Assembly: GCA_024195585.1 (NCBI GenBank)
Contig: SWBL01000233.1
Location: 19,271 to 83,270, forward strand
Length of the DNA: 64,000 bases
Direction: 5' to 3'
Source of the DNA: Aureobasidium sp. EXF-3400
Lineage: Eukaryota > Ascomycota > Dothideomycetes > Dothideales > Saccotheciaceae
Shown in pieces: positions 9,622 to 19,846 of this stretch (its first letter is position 1; every line of letters begins with the position of its first letter). Position numbers and translations under genes: made by a program. The notes under the pieces were generated by a model that saw only the letters and a list, made by a program, of their open reading frames with translations, searched no databases and had not been told where the DNA came from.

Positions 9622-10229
9622 TCAGTTGTTGGTATTGAACCTATCAATTATTAGCCACTTTTCTCGCTCCCCTCACCCTCTCATCTCCTTCTCCCTTTGC
9701 ACTTACTTGTAATCACACTTAGGACACCTATAGAAAACCGTACTTCCCTCATCTGCACCTCTCAACTGCACATCTCTATATCTCATTTCAGGGTTTGCAC
9801 ACTGAGGACATGCTGTAGTTGTCATAGCCCAAGTCTCTCTGTCCTCAGCAGACAAGACTTGGATCTCAGAGCGTGCGTCACGTAAACGAGATGGGAATGC
9901 TGTAGCGGCGGATTCGGTGGTGGTGGATGTAGGCCAGATGTCTGTTGCAAGAGGCGAAGAGAGTGGTTAGAAAATGTAAATGGGTGGTTTTGCTTTTGGA
10001 GTTTTTTCTGCTGGAAGATTTGAGGTTTCGAGCTGGAAAAAGTGTGGCTTCTTTGGCTCTCTGGCTCTTTCTTGAAATTCGATGCAAAAGACGATAGAAC
10101 GAAAATAGAAAACTCACTCTTGTTTCTCTTGCCGCACACATCGCAATCAATGTTTGCCTGCGAGGCAGGGCATCGCTCCAACAGACCACCGCAGTCGTTG
10201 CAGAAAAGAAGAGCTCCGACCAAAGACAT
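9622..10229 (-). CDS. RPA12: DNA-directed RNA polymerase I subunit RPA12 (A12.2)
   Basis: Three exons (10118-10229, 9707-9941, 9622-9640) encode 121 aa. Introns are 176 nt (9942-10117) and 66 nt (9641-9706). The subunit carries two zinc ribbons. The N-terminal one uses C10, C13, C29 and C32 (FCNDCGG, CDVCGKRN) and docks on the polymerase. The C-terminal TFIIS-like ribbon has CPQC and CPKC pairs and the acidic hairpin RGADEG, whose Asp/Glu support RNA cleavage. The hallmark end CDYKFNTNN appears only after joining the 19-nt last exon. It acts in the nucleolus in rRNA synthesis. Length matches the family (about 120 aa). Confidence 0.95.
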
Positions 10230-10603
10230 ATTGTATAAGAATTGGAAAATGTCGAAAGATAAATTGATGAGCTATCAGAAGAGGTCGCGGCGTCGAGGAA
10301 GAGTTATGGAAGGAAAAAAATCTTGGTATGGGGTTGCATAAGCGTGCATAATCACGTGTTGCATAAAACCGCAAACGTTCACAGTCAAAGCAGTCAGAGT
10401 GGTAGAAAAGCAAATCCAATGAAATAGTAATCGCTTTTGTCTTCAGAGTAAAAATTATCAACTATGAAAATGTTCGTTCCAAAGCCACCACTGTGCCGTG
10501 TGTGCTTTTTGATGCAACCCATCTGACCCAAAGAAAGGACGCCGCCCCAATGCAGTACGCAATACCAAATATAACATCGACAAGAGAGGATGTGCACAAC
10601 CCT
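10230..10603. other. Intergenic region upstream of RPA12
   Basis: This 374-bp spacer holds the promoter of RPA12 and the 3' UTR of the repeat protein gene, both on the minus strand. No further feature is seen. Confidence 0.5.
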
Positions 10604-12904
10604 CTACCATGCCCAACTACCCCTTCTAGCTCCAGTGCCCCAGTTGCCACCAAGACCCGTGCCCGAGGCGCCAGTCTTGACCATATCCTTTTCCTGGCGT
10701 GCCCATTCGCGGATATACTTCTTGAGTGCTGTCCATCTCGCACAACCACCTTCCTCGAGCAGTTGATCTGAACCATCATCTCTGCCTTCAAAGTCCTCAC
10801 CTAGTCGAATGTAGCCACGAGGCATCTTCTTGGCAATCTCGTCATCGTGTCGAAGGTCGGAGATCGGGATGTGGCTGATCTTGCACAACTCCTCGTCGAA
10901 GGATCGAGCGATGGTTGGGTAACCCAGAGAGAGATAGTTGTATACTTGAGTGATGAACGAGTCGGGGAATTCGCGCTCCATCACCTCGTCGAGATCTTGG
11001 TCTTCGCTTAAGATGATGTCGATTCTGTTGAAATCCATAGTCTCCGGTGGTGTTTGAGGTAAGATCATCGGTGGTGGTTGGCTGAAGGGACCCTCGAACG
11101 GATTGGGACGTTCAACAGCTGGTGTCATCAGACCAGTCTGGGTGCCTGCTGTTGGAGGAGCAAGACCATCCTCGCCAGACTTGTGGTCATCAACGCAGAA
11201 GCCTCCCCAAAGTCCGCCGCCGCTCTGTGAAGTCGTGCTCTTTTGGCTGTAGATGGTGTGCTGACTCTTTTGTACGGACTTCTGATGTGTTGAGGGATCT
11301 CCCGATTCCTTCTTACCGCCCCAAAGACCTTCTGGTGACACTTCTACCTGGGACTGCTCAGTCAAATAGCACATTTGACTACGCAGCTGGTTAGACCCTT
11401 GAGTGACATCGAAACGTGCAGGTTCTGGCGAGGCAGATCGAGGGAACTTCAAATCAGAACCAAGCATGGGCGGACGTGCTCTGTCGCGCATGGCTCGTGC
11501 CTCACTGTCAGGGAATCTGGAGCTAGCAAAGTCATGACCTCCAGGGTTCCACCATGGCGAAGGCTTGACAGAAGACTTTCTCCTTGTTGTGCCAGCAGCT
11601 AAACGTTCTTGCTCCATCTCTTCAAAGTGTTGATGCATTTCGCGAACCTCGTATGTTCCGTGAGTCGAACCACGGCCGTGTGGTGTGCGTACGTTCATCA
11701 TATAATCGTCATCATCGTGACCCTCCCAAGTCGCTGGGCGATCGTCCATCTCCTCATCTTCATCTTCACTCTCACCATTCATGAAATGTGCGACAGGCTC
11801 GTGAATATCCGAGTTGGGGAAGGCTGCCAGTGCTTGTTCCTGGAGCTTCGCTTGAGCCTTTCTGCCTTCAAGCTCGAGAAGGTAGCGACTGAAGGTCTCG
11901 TCAACACTCTCACGAATTCTTGTAGCGTGCTTGTATGCAGGATTGCTAATTGGCTCCATAGCCGCTCCAAGCGAGAAGTCGTTGGACGAGGGACTGGTGG
12001 AAAGACTAGGAGGAGCACTAGGCTCACTTTCGGAGCTCTCGATGGTTTCGAGCTCGGGCATACGGAACGAATGGCTGCGAGCTGAGTCGGATCGATCTTT
12101 TCGGCGTGCGAAGGGCATGACGAATCGGGGATACTCGGTCGGCGAAGTCGTGGTCTCACGGTTGGCGATAGTGATCTGCTGACCTATGTTGTTGTATGCG
12201 ACTCTGGTCTCCTCTCCGGGTGACATATCTGTCCTATGATTTGCAGACCAAGAAGGCTTCTCATCTGAGTTCTTTCGCGTCCGACTCGACGTGTCGATCA
12301 GCTGAGGAGCAAATTTGCGCTTTGGCTTCTGGACAGGGGCGTCTTGAGGCTGTGACGAAGGAGACACCGCCTCGTTAGGGGGAGACCTCGTCTGAGGAGA
12401 ATTTGCGGCAGGAGAGTTCGATTGGGGAGACTTTGACTTTCCGCGATTGCTATTGGATGTCATCTCGATGGGTTGTGGCAGGAAGCGAGATTTGGGCTTC
12501 TCTGCTGGCGGATCTGATTGTCGATTGGTCTTGGTGCTTGTCTCGACAGGTTCAGGAGCGAATCGTCTGGCAGATTGTGGTGTTGATTGTTCTTTGTCTT
12601 TGCTGCTCTTTACACTGGTCTCGACGGGCTCAGGTGCGAATCTTCTAGCAGGCTGTTGTGTTTCTCGAGAGCTCTTTGTACTTGTCTCGACAGGAACCGG
12701 ACTGAAGCGCCTCGGCGGAGATTGAGTGGCAGCTTGACCATTCGTGTTGGCGTCTTTGCTGCTTCGTGTTGTAGTCTCGGCGGGTTGTACATTGAACCTT
12801 CGGGGGGCAGCGTTCTCGTCGGACTGTGCGGCTTGACGACTCGACTTGGAAGATGTCTCGACTGGCGTCGGATCGAACCGGCGACGTGGCTGGTCGGAGG
12901 ACAT
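10604..12904 (-). CDS. Large fungal protein with seven N-terminal RRFxPxPVETS repeats
   Basis: This is a single 767-codon frame. Residues 1 to about 210 contain seven copies of a motif of form (R/K/S)RF-x-P-x-P-(V/I)-E-T-S-(x)-K-S-(S/N)-(R/K), separated by Gln/Ser/Pro-rich spacers. Copies 4 and 5 share RRFAPEPVETS exactly and copies 6-7 are more diverged. The middle is Ser/Pro-rich with an acidic stretch (ESEDEDEEMDDR). Two LWGG motifs occur near residues 540-600. The last 190 residues look folded: FNRIDIILSEDQDLDEVM, YLSLGYPTIARSFDEEL, MPRGYIRLGEDFEG. It ends in a Gly/Trp-rich tail. I recognise it as a conserved fungal hypothetical protein without known activity. The repeated Arg/Ser/Thr motifs are plausible phosphorylation or docking sites, which is inference. 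Confidence 0.85.
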   Translation of the reverse strand: MSSDQPRRRFDPTPVETSSKSSRQAAQSDENAAPRRFNVQPAETTTRSSKDANTNGQAATQSPPRRFSPVPVETSTKSSRETQQPARRFAPEPVETSVKSSKDKEQSTPQSARRFAPEPVETSTKTNRQSDPPAEKPKSRFLPQPIEMTSNSNRGKSKSPQSNSPAANSPQTRSPPNEAVSPSSQPQDAPVQKPKRKFAPQLIDTSSRTRKNSDEKPSWSANHRTDMSPGEETRVAYNNIGQQITIANRETTTSPTEYPRFVMPFARRKDRSDSARSHSFRMPELETIESSESEPSAPPSLSTSPSSNDFSLGAAMEPISNPAYKHATRIRESVDETFSRYLLELEGRKAQAKLQEQALAAFPNSDIHEPVAHFMNGESEDEDEEMDDRPATWEGHDDDDYMMNVRTPHGRGSTHGTYEVREMHQHFEEMEQERLAAGTTRRKSSVKPSPWWNPGGHDFASSRFPDSEARAMRDRARPPMLGSDLKFPRSASPEPARFDVTQGSNQLRSQMCYLTEQSQVEVSPEGLWGGKKESGDPSTHQKSVQKSQHTIYSQKSTTSQSGGGLWGGFCVDDHKSGEDGLAPPTAGTQTGLMTPAVERPNPFEGPFSQPPPMILPQTPPETMDFNRIDIILSEDQDLDEVMEREFPDSFITQVYNYLSLGYPTIARSFDEELCKISHIPISDLRHDDEIAKKMPRGYIRLGEDFEGRDDGSDQLLEEGGCARWTALKKYIREWARQEKDMVKTGASGTGLGGNWGTGARRGSWAW

Positions 12905-14509
12905 GGCTAGATGTGCGATAGAATTATGCTTGGATGAAGCAGGCTGGGTGAGTGGAGAGAGGTACTACCTCATAACCTTGACCTAAGATAGCGAAAGCGG
13001 CTGAGGGGTCGTGTTGCGAGGTTGTTCGAGTCGTGCTGAGGGGCTCGACGATGGTGGAGGCTTCAAACAAGAAGTGAAGGGAGCAATGCTCGCACAATTG
13101 GAGTTGCAGTAACGAGTGCTACGGACCATGTTAGTGAGAATCTAGTGGGTGAGACGACAGGGGGACACTGCGTACTCCAGCTGTAATATGCGGGCTGTTG
13201 AAGGTGTCCGGATCGTCGGCTGAGTGCGTCGTGGCAGGCGTGGAGATGGATGAGTAGGCGGGGGACCGACGGTGAATTATGCAGAGTAACCAAGAATACA
13301 GTAGTCTAATCGCTGGAATGTCGTCGATGTCGTAGAAGTGAAGGAAAAACAATGGGAAGCCTTGACCGCTGGATGAGGCTGCAGAGAGACGACGTCGGAG
13401 GGTGAATCGTGATGACCGCAGAGCAGGAGATCGGCGGATATGGAGAGACCAAGAACGGGGATATCGGCGCTGCTGTCCCAAAAAGCAACTCAAACTGTCT
13501 GACTTGTCCAAGACCTTGACGAAAAGAAAGCAATTCCCACAACAGGGCAACAAGGATAGGAATAGCAGACAGGAGAACAGAAATTTGTACACCGGTACCT
13601 TTGGACACCGCTTGTACCCAGCGCGCACCCCCCAATATTAAAACCATATGCTCGATCCCCATCGCTGTCCCGTCGCCGCCCGAACTAACAACTGCTTTCG
13701 TCAAAGGCGTCGCGGCGTTCTTTAGCCTAAGCTTGCCAAGCCCAGCACTTGCGCCCACATCTCCAGGATCATCGCATGCCTGGACCACTTGCAAGCAAAC
13801 ATCCGAACAACAACTCCATCTCTTCTTACTCTCCTTGTGTCCTAGAGAAACACTACATACACAAACGCGTACTCAACAGTATCACTTTCTCTCCCCTGTA
13901 TATCCTATCTCAATATATTGTCTCAATTCGTGCGACAAGCTTCCCCAATGATGCTTCTTGCCGCTATTGGTTTTTCAAGTTTTACTCCACAATCTCAGCA
14001 AGAAAGCCCCAACGGTCGCGGTACAGCTGCAAAGTGAAGAATTCTAGCCCCCCAGCTGCCCCTGGGGCCTGTGCAAGCCTGATGCTAAGCTGAAGATCAC
14101 GGCTTCTCGAACCCGAAGGTGTCTGAGTTGGGTACGCGTGCATGCTTTGTTGATATCAATATTGATAAGCATCTTACTGCTCTCTGTCCCAGGTCAAGGC
14201 CTAGCTGAGCTTTGCGATTGTATATCGTTCAGGCGCACTTCCAATCTTGCGGGGGTGGCTTTTGCGGAAGTTGACTGTCAACCTTCGTGCATGTCTGATG
14301 TAAGAGCTGACAAGGAGTTAAAATGTTCCATGTGATGACAAGGAAATTGAAAAGCCATCATCTACTGTATGGCCGTTTCGATGGAGGTACATACATACAT
14401 ACATCATACTCATTTTACATTTTGATTTTGTGTTTACAGACATTCAAGATATAGCCTGTTGTTATGCATCTGTATTCTCTTTCATGCTAATTGGAAACAA
14501 AACAACTTT
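12905..14509. other. Long intergenic region, repeat-protein promoter to CCT4 3' end
   Basis: These 1.6 kb contain overlapping minus-strand open frames (13131-13628 and 13306-13794). The second includes a possible membrane segment (SVLLSAIPILVALLW), but it has no clear ATG start and no family match. The region may be 5' UTR with introns, or a rejected gene. A short (ACAT)n microsatellite lies at about 14388-14405. Confidence 0.5.
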
Positions 14510-16478
14510 TTACCTGCTCAGGGCAATGTCGTCGATTCTCAAAATCATCTTGACCGTCTCGGCGGCCAATTCAATGGCACTGGTGCTGACGAGAAGGGGC
14601 TGCATGACGCCCTCACCACCTTCTCCAGCATTGCCGCCAACTTCACCACCCATGACACCGACGCCTCCACGCTTGATGCTGACACCGACATTCGTCTCGC
14701 CGTTGGCGTGTCGTGATCGGAGTTCTGTGACAACCTTGATGGAGTTGAGACCGGCGTTTTCGGCCAGGGTAATAGGAACGACTTCGAGGGCTTCGGCGAA
14801 GGCCTTGAAGCAGATGTTGTCTGGGTAAGATGAGGTAAGGGCGAGTCTGGAGAGCGAATGCGAGACAGCCATTTCCGGCGAACCACCACCAGGGAGGAGA
14901 GCCTTCTTCTTTACCAAACAGCGCAACACACACTGTGCGTCGTGCAAACTCCTCTCGGCCTCGTCGAGAATAAGAGGGTTGGCACCTCTACAGATGATGC
15001 TGACAGTCTTGGGGGCGGAGGGGCCTGTTGTCTTGATACCAGTAACTCTGGTGATGCGCGAACCGAGCGATGAGACCTCCTCGATAAGGTCTGCGCTGGC
15101 GAGCTTGTCCTCTGAGAAGGAGTCGATGTCTGCGATGGGCTTGCAACCAGTGCTCTAAGAAAGGAAGTCAGTATGCTGTGGATCTAGCACAAATAACAAA
15201 GATGAGATCTTACCTTGCAAATGAACTCAACTTCATCTCTCTCAATATCCTTGACACACATGATTCCGAGCTTGGCCAGGAAATGCAGAGACAGGTCGTT
15301 GACAGCATCTCTGAGAATGGATTTTTGGATGAAGAGCACGTTGCACTTTGCCTTCTTGATCTTCTTGACCATGTTGAGCAGGTATGTTCTCTCCTCTTTC
15401 AAGATCTTGTCCATCTGTCTGTAGTCGTTGACAACGATTTGGTTCTCCATGTCGGGTTTCGGCGGGCTGAGCTGGAATTGGATAAGGGCGATTCTGGCCT
15501 TCTCGATTCTGGTAGGACCACCACCGCTCTTGACAACCTGCTGGTTGAGAACCAGACCGTCCACCATCTCACTGTCGTCGATGACACCACCGGGCTTCTT
15601 GAGGATGCGAATGTTCTTCAGGTCGACATTGTCGGCGGTCTTGGGGTCGATGATCTTGAGGACTGAGTCAACAGCCATTGGGGCGAGCTTAGGTTCTTGT
15701 GCGACAATCTTTGAGGAGAGCGAAGTGGAAGCGGCCTTGAGGAGGGTCTGTCTGTCGGAGAGGTTGATGGGAATGGAGATGGAGGTAAGGACTTCGACGG
15801 CGTGCTTTGCGGCGCGTTGGAAAGAGTCGGAGATGATGGTAGGGTGGAGACCCTTTTGCAGCAGGCGCTCAGAGGCACCGAGGAGAGATCCAGCAATAAC
15901 GACGACTGAGGTAGTTCCGTCACCAGCTTCGATATCCTGGGCATTTGCAAGGTCGACAAGCATCTTTGCGGCGGGGTGCATGACGGACATGTCGCGCAAC
16001 ATGGTGTTGCCATCGTTGGTCTGGTCCAGGGTATTAGTGCTTGTTCGAGGAGTAGAAGAGCGGTTTTTGAGGTCGTCTTACGATGATGGTTTCACCCTTG
16101 CCGGTTTGGATCTGTAGTTGTGTGTCAGTGGATTGCACAAGTGTAGAACAAGTGTATCGTACTTACCATCTTGTCCATACCTCTAGGACCAAGCGACTAG
16201 TAGAGCTATGTCAATGGAGGTCCAGTATGTTTATTTCGGCGGCTAGCTTACAGTACGGATGGCATCGGCGACGGCTATACAGAGTCAGTGAAAGGGCTTG
16301 GATAGGATTCGTGATGTAGCATACCTCTGGCAGCAACGATGTTGGCAGTGCGCACAGCCTGGGGCTTTTCCTTGTCCTGTTCATGGTCAGTATTGATAGG
16401 AGACATGTAGTGTTTGGGGACAGTTCACACCTTAAAGGCGGCGTTGCCAGCGTTGGGGGCGGCGACTTGGGCGGACAT
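14510..16478 (-). CDS. CCT4: T-complex protein 1 subunit delta (CCT4)
   Basis: Seven exons: 16431-16478, 16325-16376, 16252-16274, 16167-16196, 16082-16111, 15214-16020 and 14510-15154. The six introns are 50-61 nt. The product is 544 aa, close to the family length. CCT4 is one of eight subunits of the cytosolic chaperonin TRiC, which folds actin, tubulin and WD-repeat proteins using ATP. Visible signatures are [10 protein letters not shown] (TCP-1 signature 1), the nucleotide-binding TNDGNTML and GDGTTSVVV (about residues 94-102), and GGGSPEM in the C-terminal equatorial part. The end [11 protein letters not shown] is typical of delta. Five tiny exons crowd the 5' end, as is frequent in conserved fungal genes. 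The gene is divergent from RPT1. Confidence 0.97.
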
Positions 16479-16864
16479 GATCTCTGCTGCGTATTCGAGG
16501 AATATGCGACGAGCAAGAGATGGCTTGGATAAGGAACAAGCAAGGGGATACGGGTGTTTAGCTGTATTGACGTCTTGACGATATTAATTTTCGAACCTCG
16601 CAGCGTCGGCGTCGGGAAAGAGGTGCCAAGCCGAGAGCCTTCATGGAGCTGCGCTGTGTCTCCGTCATGTTGCGGCGACCCGGCGAGAGCTTCATCGGCC
16701 AGCCATCGCTGTTCCTCGACCACAACACTCACACGACATCTATCATCTCCATCGTCGCTCTCCATCTCTCACCTCTCCGGAATACCAGGCTACTAGCGAA
16801 TTCACACCCGCCTTCCTCACCATCTGTCACTTCGTTCCCGCGTCACACATAAACCACCGCCGCC
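16479..16864. promoter_or_regulatory. Shared bidirectional promoter of CCT4 and RPT1
   Basis: Only 386 bp separate the two start codons of these divergent proteostasis genes. I looked for the yeast proteasome element GGTGGCAAA and did not find it. A TGACGTC-like site (GTATTGACGTCTTGACG) lies about 90 bp upstream of CCT4. Confidence 0.65.
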
Positions 16865-18296
16865 ATGCCCAGCGCCACGGGTCAGAACTGGGAGAAGTAT
16901 CAGAAGAAGTTTGCCGACGACGAGCCCGAAGAGAAGAAGATCACTCCCTTGTCCGATGAGGATATCCAAGTCCTAAAGACATACGGTGCCGCTCCCTATG
17001 CTGCCGCCCTGAAGAAGCTCGAGAAGGAGATCAAGGACCGCCAGACGAGCGTCAACGAGAAGATTGGTGTCAAGGTACTATCACATCCTACATTAGAACC
17101 GTTCCAGCATCCATACTCACGCCCTCGCAGGAGTCAGACACAGGTCTCGCCCCTCCGCATCTCTGGGATATCGCCGCCGACAGACAACGCATGAGTGAGG
17201 AACAGCCGCTGCAAGTCGCCCGCTGCACAAAGATTATTGCCGACGAGAACGAGGAGAAGAGCAAATATGTCATTAACGTCAAGCAAATAGCAAAGTTTGT
17301 CGTCAACCTTGGCGAGCGCGTCTCTCCCACCGATATCGAAGAAGGCATGAGAGTAGGGTGAGTTGACTTTTGTCATCTAACTTTGTCTAGACGTCCTACT
17401 GACATCGTCTCTCCAGTGTCGACCGCAACAAGTACCAGATTATGCTTCCCTTGCCGCCAAAGATTGACCCCTCGGTCACCATGATGACAGTCGAAGACAA
17501 GCCCGATGTTACCTACGGAGACGTTGGTGGTTGCAAAGAGCAGATCGAGAAGCTACGTGAAGTCGTTGAGATGCCCCTCTTGTCGCCAGAGCGCTTCGTC
17601 CACCTCGGTATCGACCCTCCCAAGGGTGCTCTTCTCTACGGTCCTCCCGGGACTGGTAAAACTCTCTGCGCCAGAGCTGTTGCCAACAGAACAGATGCCA
17701 CTTTCATCCGTGTCATTGGTTCCGAGCTGGTGCAGAAGTACGTCGGTGAGGGTGCCCGTATGGTACGTGAGCTGTTCGAGATGGCCCGTACAAAGAAGGC
17801 CTGTATCATTTTCTTCGACGAAATCGATGCTGTTGGTGGTGCTCGTTTCGATGACGGCGCTGGTGGTGACAACGAAGTACAACGTACTATGCTTGAGCTT
17901 ATCACTCAACTCGACGGTTTCGACGCTCGTGGAAACATCAAGGTCATGTTCGCTACCAACCGTCCCTCGACTCTCGACCCCGCTCTCATGCGTCCCGGAC
18001 GTATTGACCGTAAGATCGAGTTCTCTTTGCCCGACATGGAGGGTCGTGCCAACATTCTGCGCATCCACGCCAAGAGTATGAGTGTTGAGCGCGATATTAG
18101 ATGGGAGCTCATCTCTCGTCTATGCCCCAACTCGACTGGTGCTGAATTGCGATCCGTGGCGACTGAGGCTGGTATGTTCGCTATCCGCGCTCGCAGAAAG
18201 GTCGCTACCGAGAAGGACTTCCTCAGCGCCGTTGAGAAGGTTATTCGTGGTGGACTCAAGTTCAACTCCACTGCCGCCTACGCGCAATACAACTAG
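16865..18296 (+). CDS. RPT1: 26S proteasome regulatory subunit RPT1 (AAA+ ATPase)
   Basis: Three exons (16865-17074, 17131-17357, 17417-18296) with introns of 56 and 59 nt encode 438 aa. RPT1 is one of six ATPases in the base of the 19S particle, which unfolds ubiquitinated substrates and opens the 20S gate. The N-terminal helix ([13 protein letters not shown]) forms the coiled coil, followed by the OB fold. Walker A GPPGTGKT sits near residue 220, Walker [10 protein letters not shown] follows, and the second region of homology has the arginine fingers [11 protein letters not shown]. The N-terminal sequence and the start of the AAA domain ([14 protein letters not shown]) identify RPT1 among the six paralogues. 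The C-terminus ends AYAQYN. Confidence 0.97.
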
Positions 18297-18860
18297 AGGG
18301 AGAACAAGCCTTTTCAGTTCTCTCCCTCCTCACGACATCCTCATACTCACGCACCATTCCACATCTTGTCATGGTTGTAATTTTATCTATTCAGGGACCA
18401 CTTTACAGGAGATTCCATTCAGCCCGGCGCATTTGACAGGGCTCTTTCATGCATCGGCTGATACGAAGGCGTTTCGGGAAGAAGAAGCAGGGTGTAGTAG
18501 AGTAACCTTGACACCAAATGCAATTATTCAAAAACATCAACAGTTTGTCATCGCTGGTCAGAATGAATTTGTGAACTAGAAAGGAGGTGACAGCGTCGTG
18601 AGAGATCTAGACGAATGCTTACACGCCACATAAAGTTGACTGCTGAGAAAAGTAGGAGCGACTCCTGGCCCTTGGCCAAAATCCTCAAAAGCGCTTTCCT
18701 ATTCAACAACATTGAGCAAGACATGCTTCCTGTATCTCCTCGTCCCGCTTGTCGCTGATCGTTCCGTCGAGGAGCGTTCTGCCAGGGGAGCACATCACGA
18801 CTCCAGTAGAGCGCAACCTCAGGTCCATCGCTTAGAACACTCTCACGATAACGACAAAAA
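18297..18860. other. Intergenic region
   Basis: This 564-bp stretch lies between RPT1 and the CFEM-like gene. The 81-codon minus ORF at 18548-18793 has no support. No RNA gene is seen. Confidence 0.5.
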
Positions 18861-19846
18861 ATGAAGCTTCTCCTCGCTCTCTTCGCCGCATCGACTGTAC
18901 TGGCTCAATACGGTGCCAACATACCTCCCTGTTTGGTCCTCAGCAGTCCGTTCCTTTCTATATGAGCTCTTCTAACGCTGCTCACAGTCGGTCTGTATGG
19001 CACCTTATCCCGATCTCCACTCCTCGGCGGTCTGCGTGTCAAACTGGACATCTGCCATCACCTCCTGTATAGACGGCGCATGCAGTGTTTCCGTCTCTTC
19101 CACCAACGTTAACACTCGTACGAGCATGTTTTTCACCCCAAGCCACGACACCGCATGTCAGCAAGGCTCGGGAGCAGGAGTCTCTCAGCCTCAGTCCATG
19201 CTACAACTACGACCTGGTATCTGTCAGACCAACTCTTACGCATTCCAATCGTTCCTGGTCTCCACTGGCCAGAATGGCATACAGCAAGACTGCTCGTTAG
19301 GACTGTTCGAGGAAAGCCAGTGTGCTGGCGGCACGAGAGAGGTGCCACTTGACCTCAGCATTACCTCGACTGGACAGTGCTGGTTCGTTGGTGGTCAGAG
19401 TGTGATGCTGTCATGTGGTGAAGGGGGAACTGTATCCGATAACCAAGGTAACCGATCAGCAAAGACTCGATGTCGAAACTTGAAGACGAACGCTGACTGG
19501 ATCAACAGCTGCACACAGCTATCTATCCTCTCTCTGCAGTATGAGCAGTTACACAGCAACATCGACTCGACTGCAATCATCCACAAGCCTCATCGCAGCA
19601 GACACAACTACCCTCGCCACCGCAATTCCTTCCAAACCAGCCCTGTCGAACCTCACAGCTGGCACGATCAGTGATCCTCCGACTTCTGCAAACACAACAT
19701 CATTCGCCACGACCAGTATTGCTGTCATCATCCCTAGCGTCGTCTCTATCAGCGGCGATGGTGTCGAGAGAAAAGCCGTCAAAAGAGATGGAGCTGCTCA
19801 ATGGGCCTTGGTCGTCGTCGTGTTTGCTAGAAGTCTTATGTATTGA
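18861..19846 (+). CDS. Secreted, probably GPI-anchored CFEM-like protein
   Basis: My model joins 18861-18935, 18988-19447 and 19509-19846 (290 aa). Intron 1 is 52 nt with a weak donor GTCCTC but a good branch TCTAAC. Intron 2 is 61 nt with branch GCTGAC. The N-terminus is a signal peptide (MKLLLALFAASTVLA). A Cys-patterned stretch follows (PPCL, VCMAP, AVCVSNW, TSCIDGACS) that resembles the start of a CFEM domain, and NQAAHSYLSSLCS resembles its end. Between them lies an extra 110-residue Cys-containing segment (QTNSYAFQSF, GQCWFVGG), so a domain insertion or an undetected intron is possible. Then comes a Ser/Thr-rich stalk and a hydrophobic C-terminus (QWALVVVVFARSLMY) typical of GPI signals. 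The likely location is the plasma membrane or cell wall. Confidence 0.65.

Noticed and set aside
13131..13794. Minus-strand ORFs of 160-165 codons
   Set aside because: They overlap each other in two frames, lack a clear ATG and show no domain; they may be leader sequence of the repeat-protein gene.
15178..15666. Long plus-strand ORFs opposite CCT4 (also at 17553-18068 opposite RPT1 and 41579-42118 opposite SAM50)
   Set aside because: They are antisense shadows of strongly conserved exons with biased codon use.
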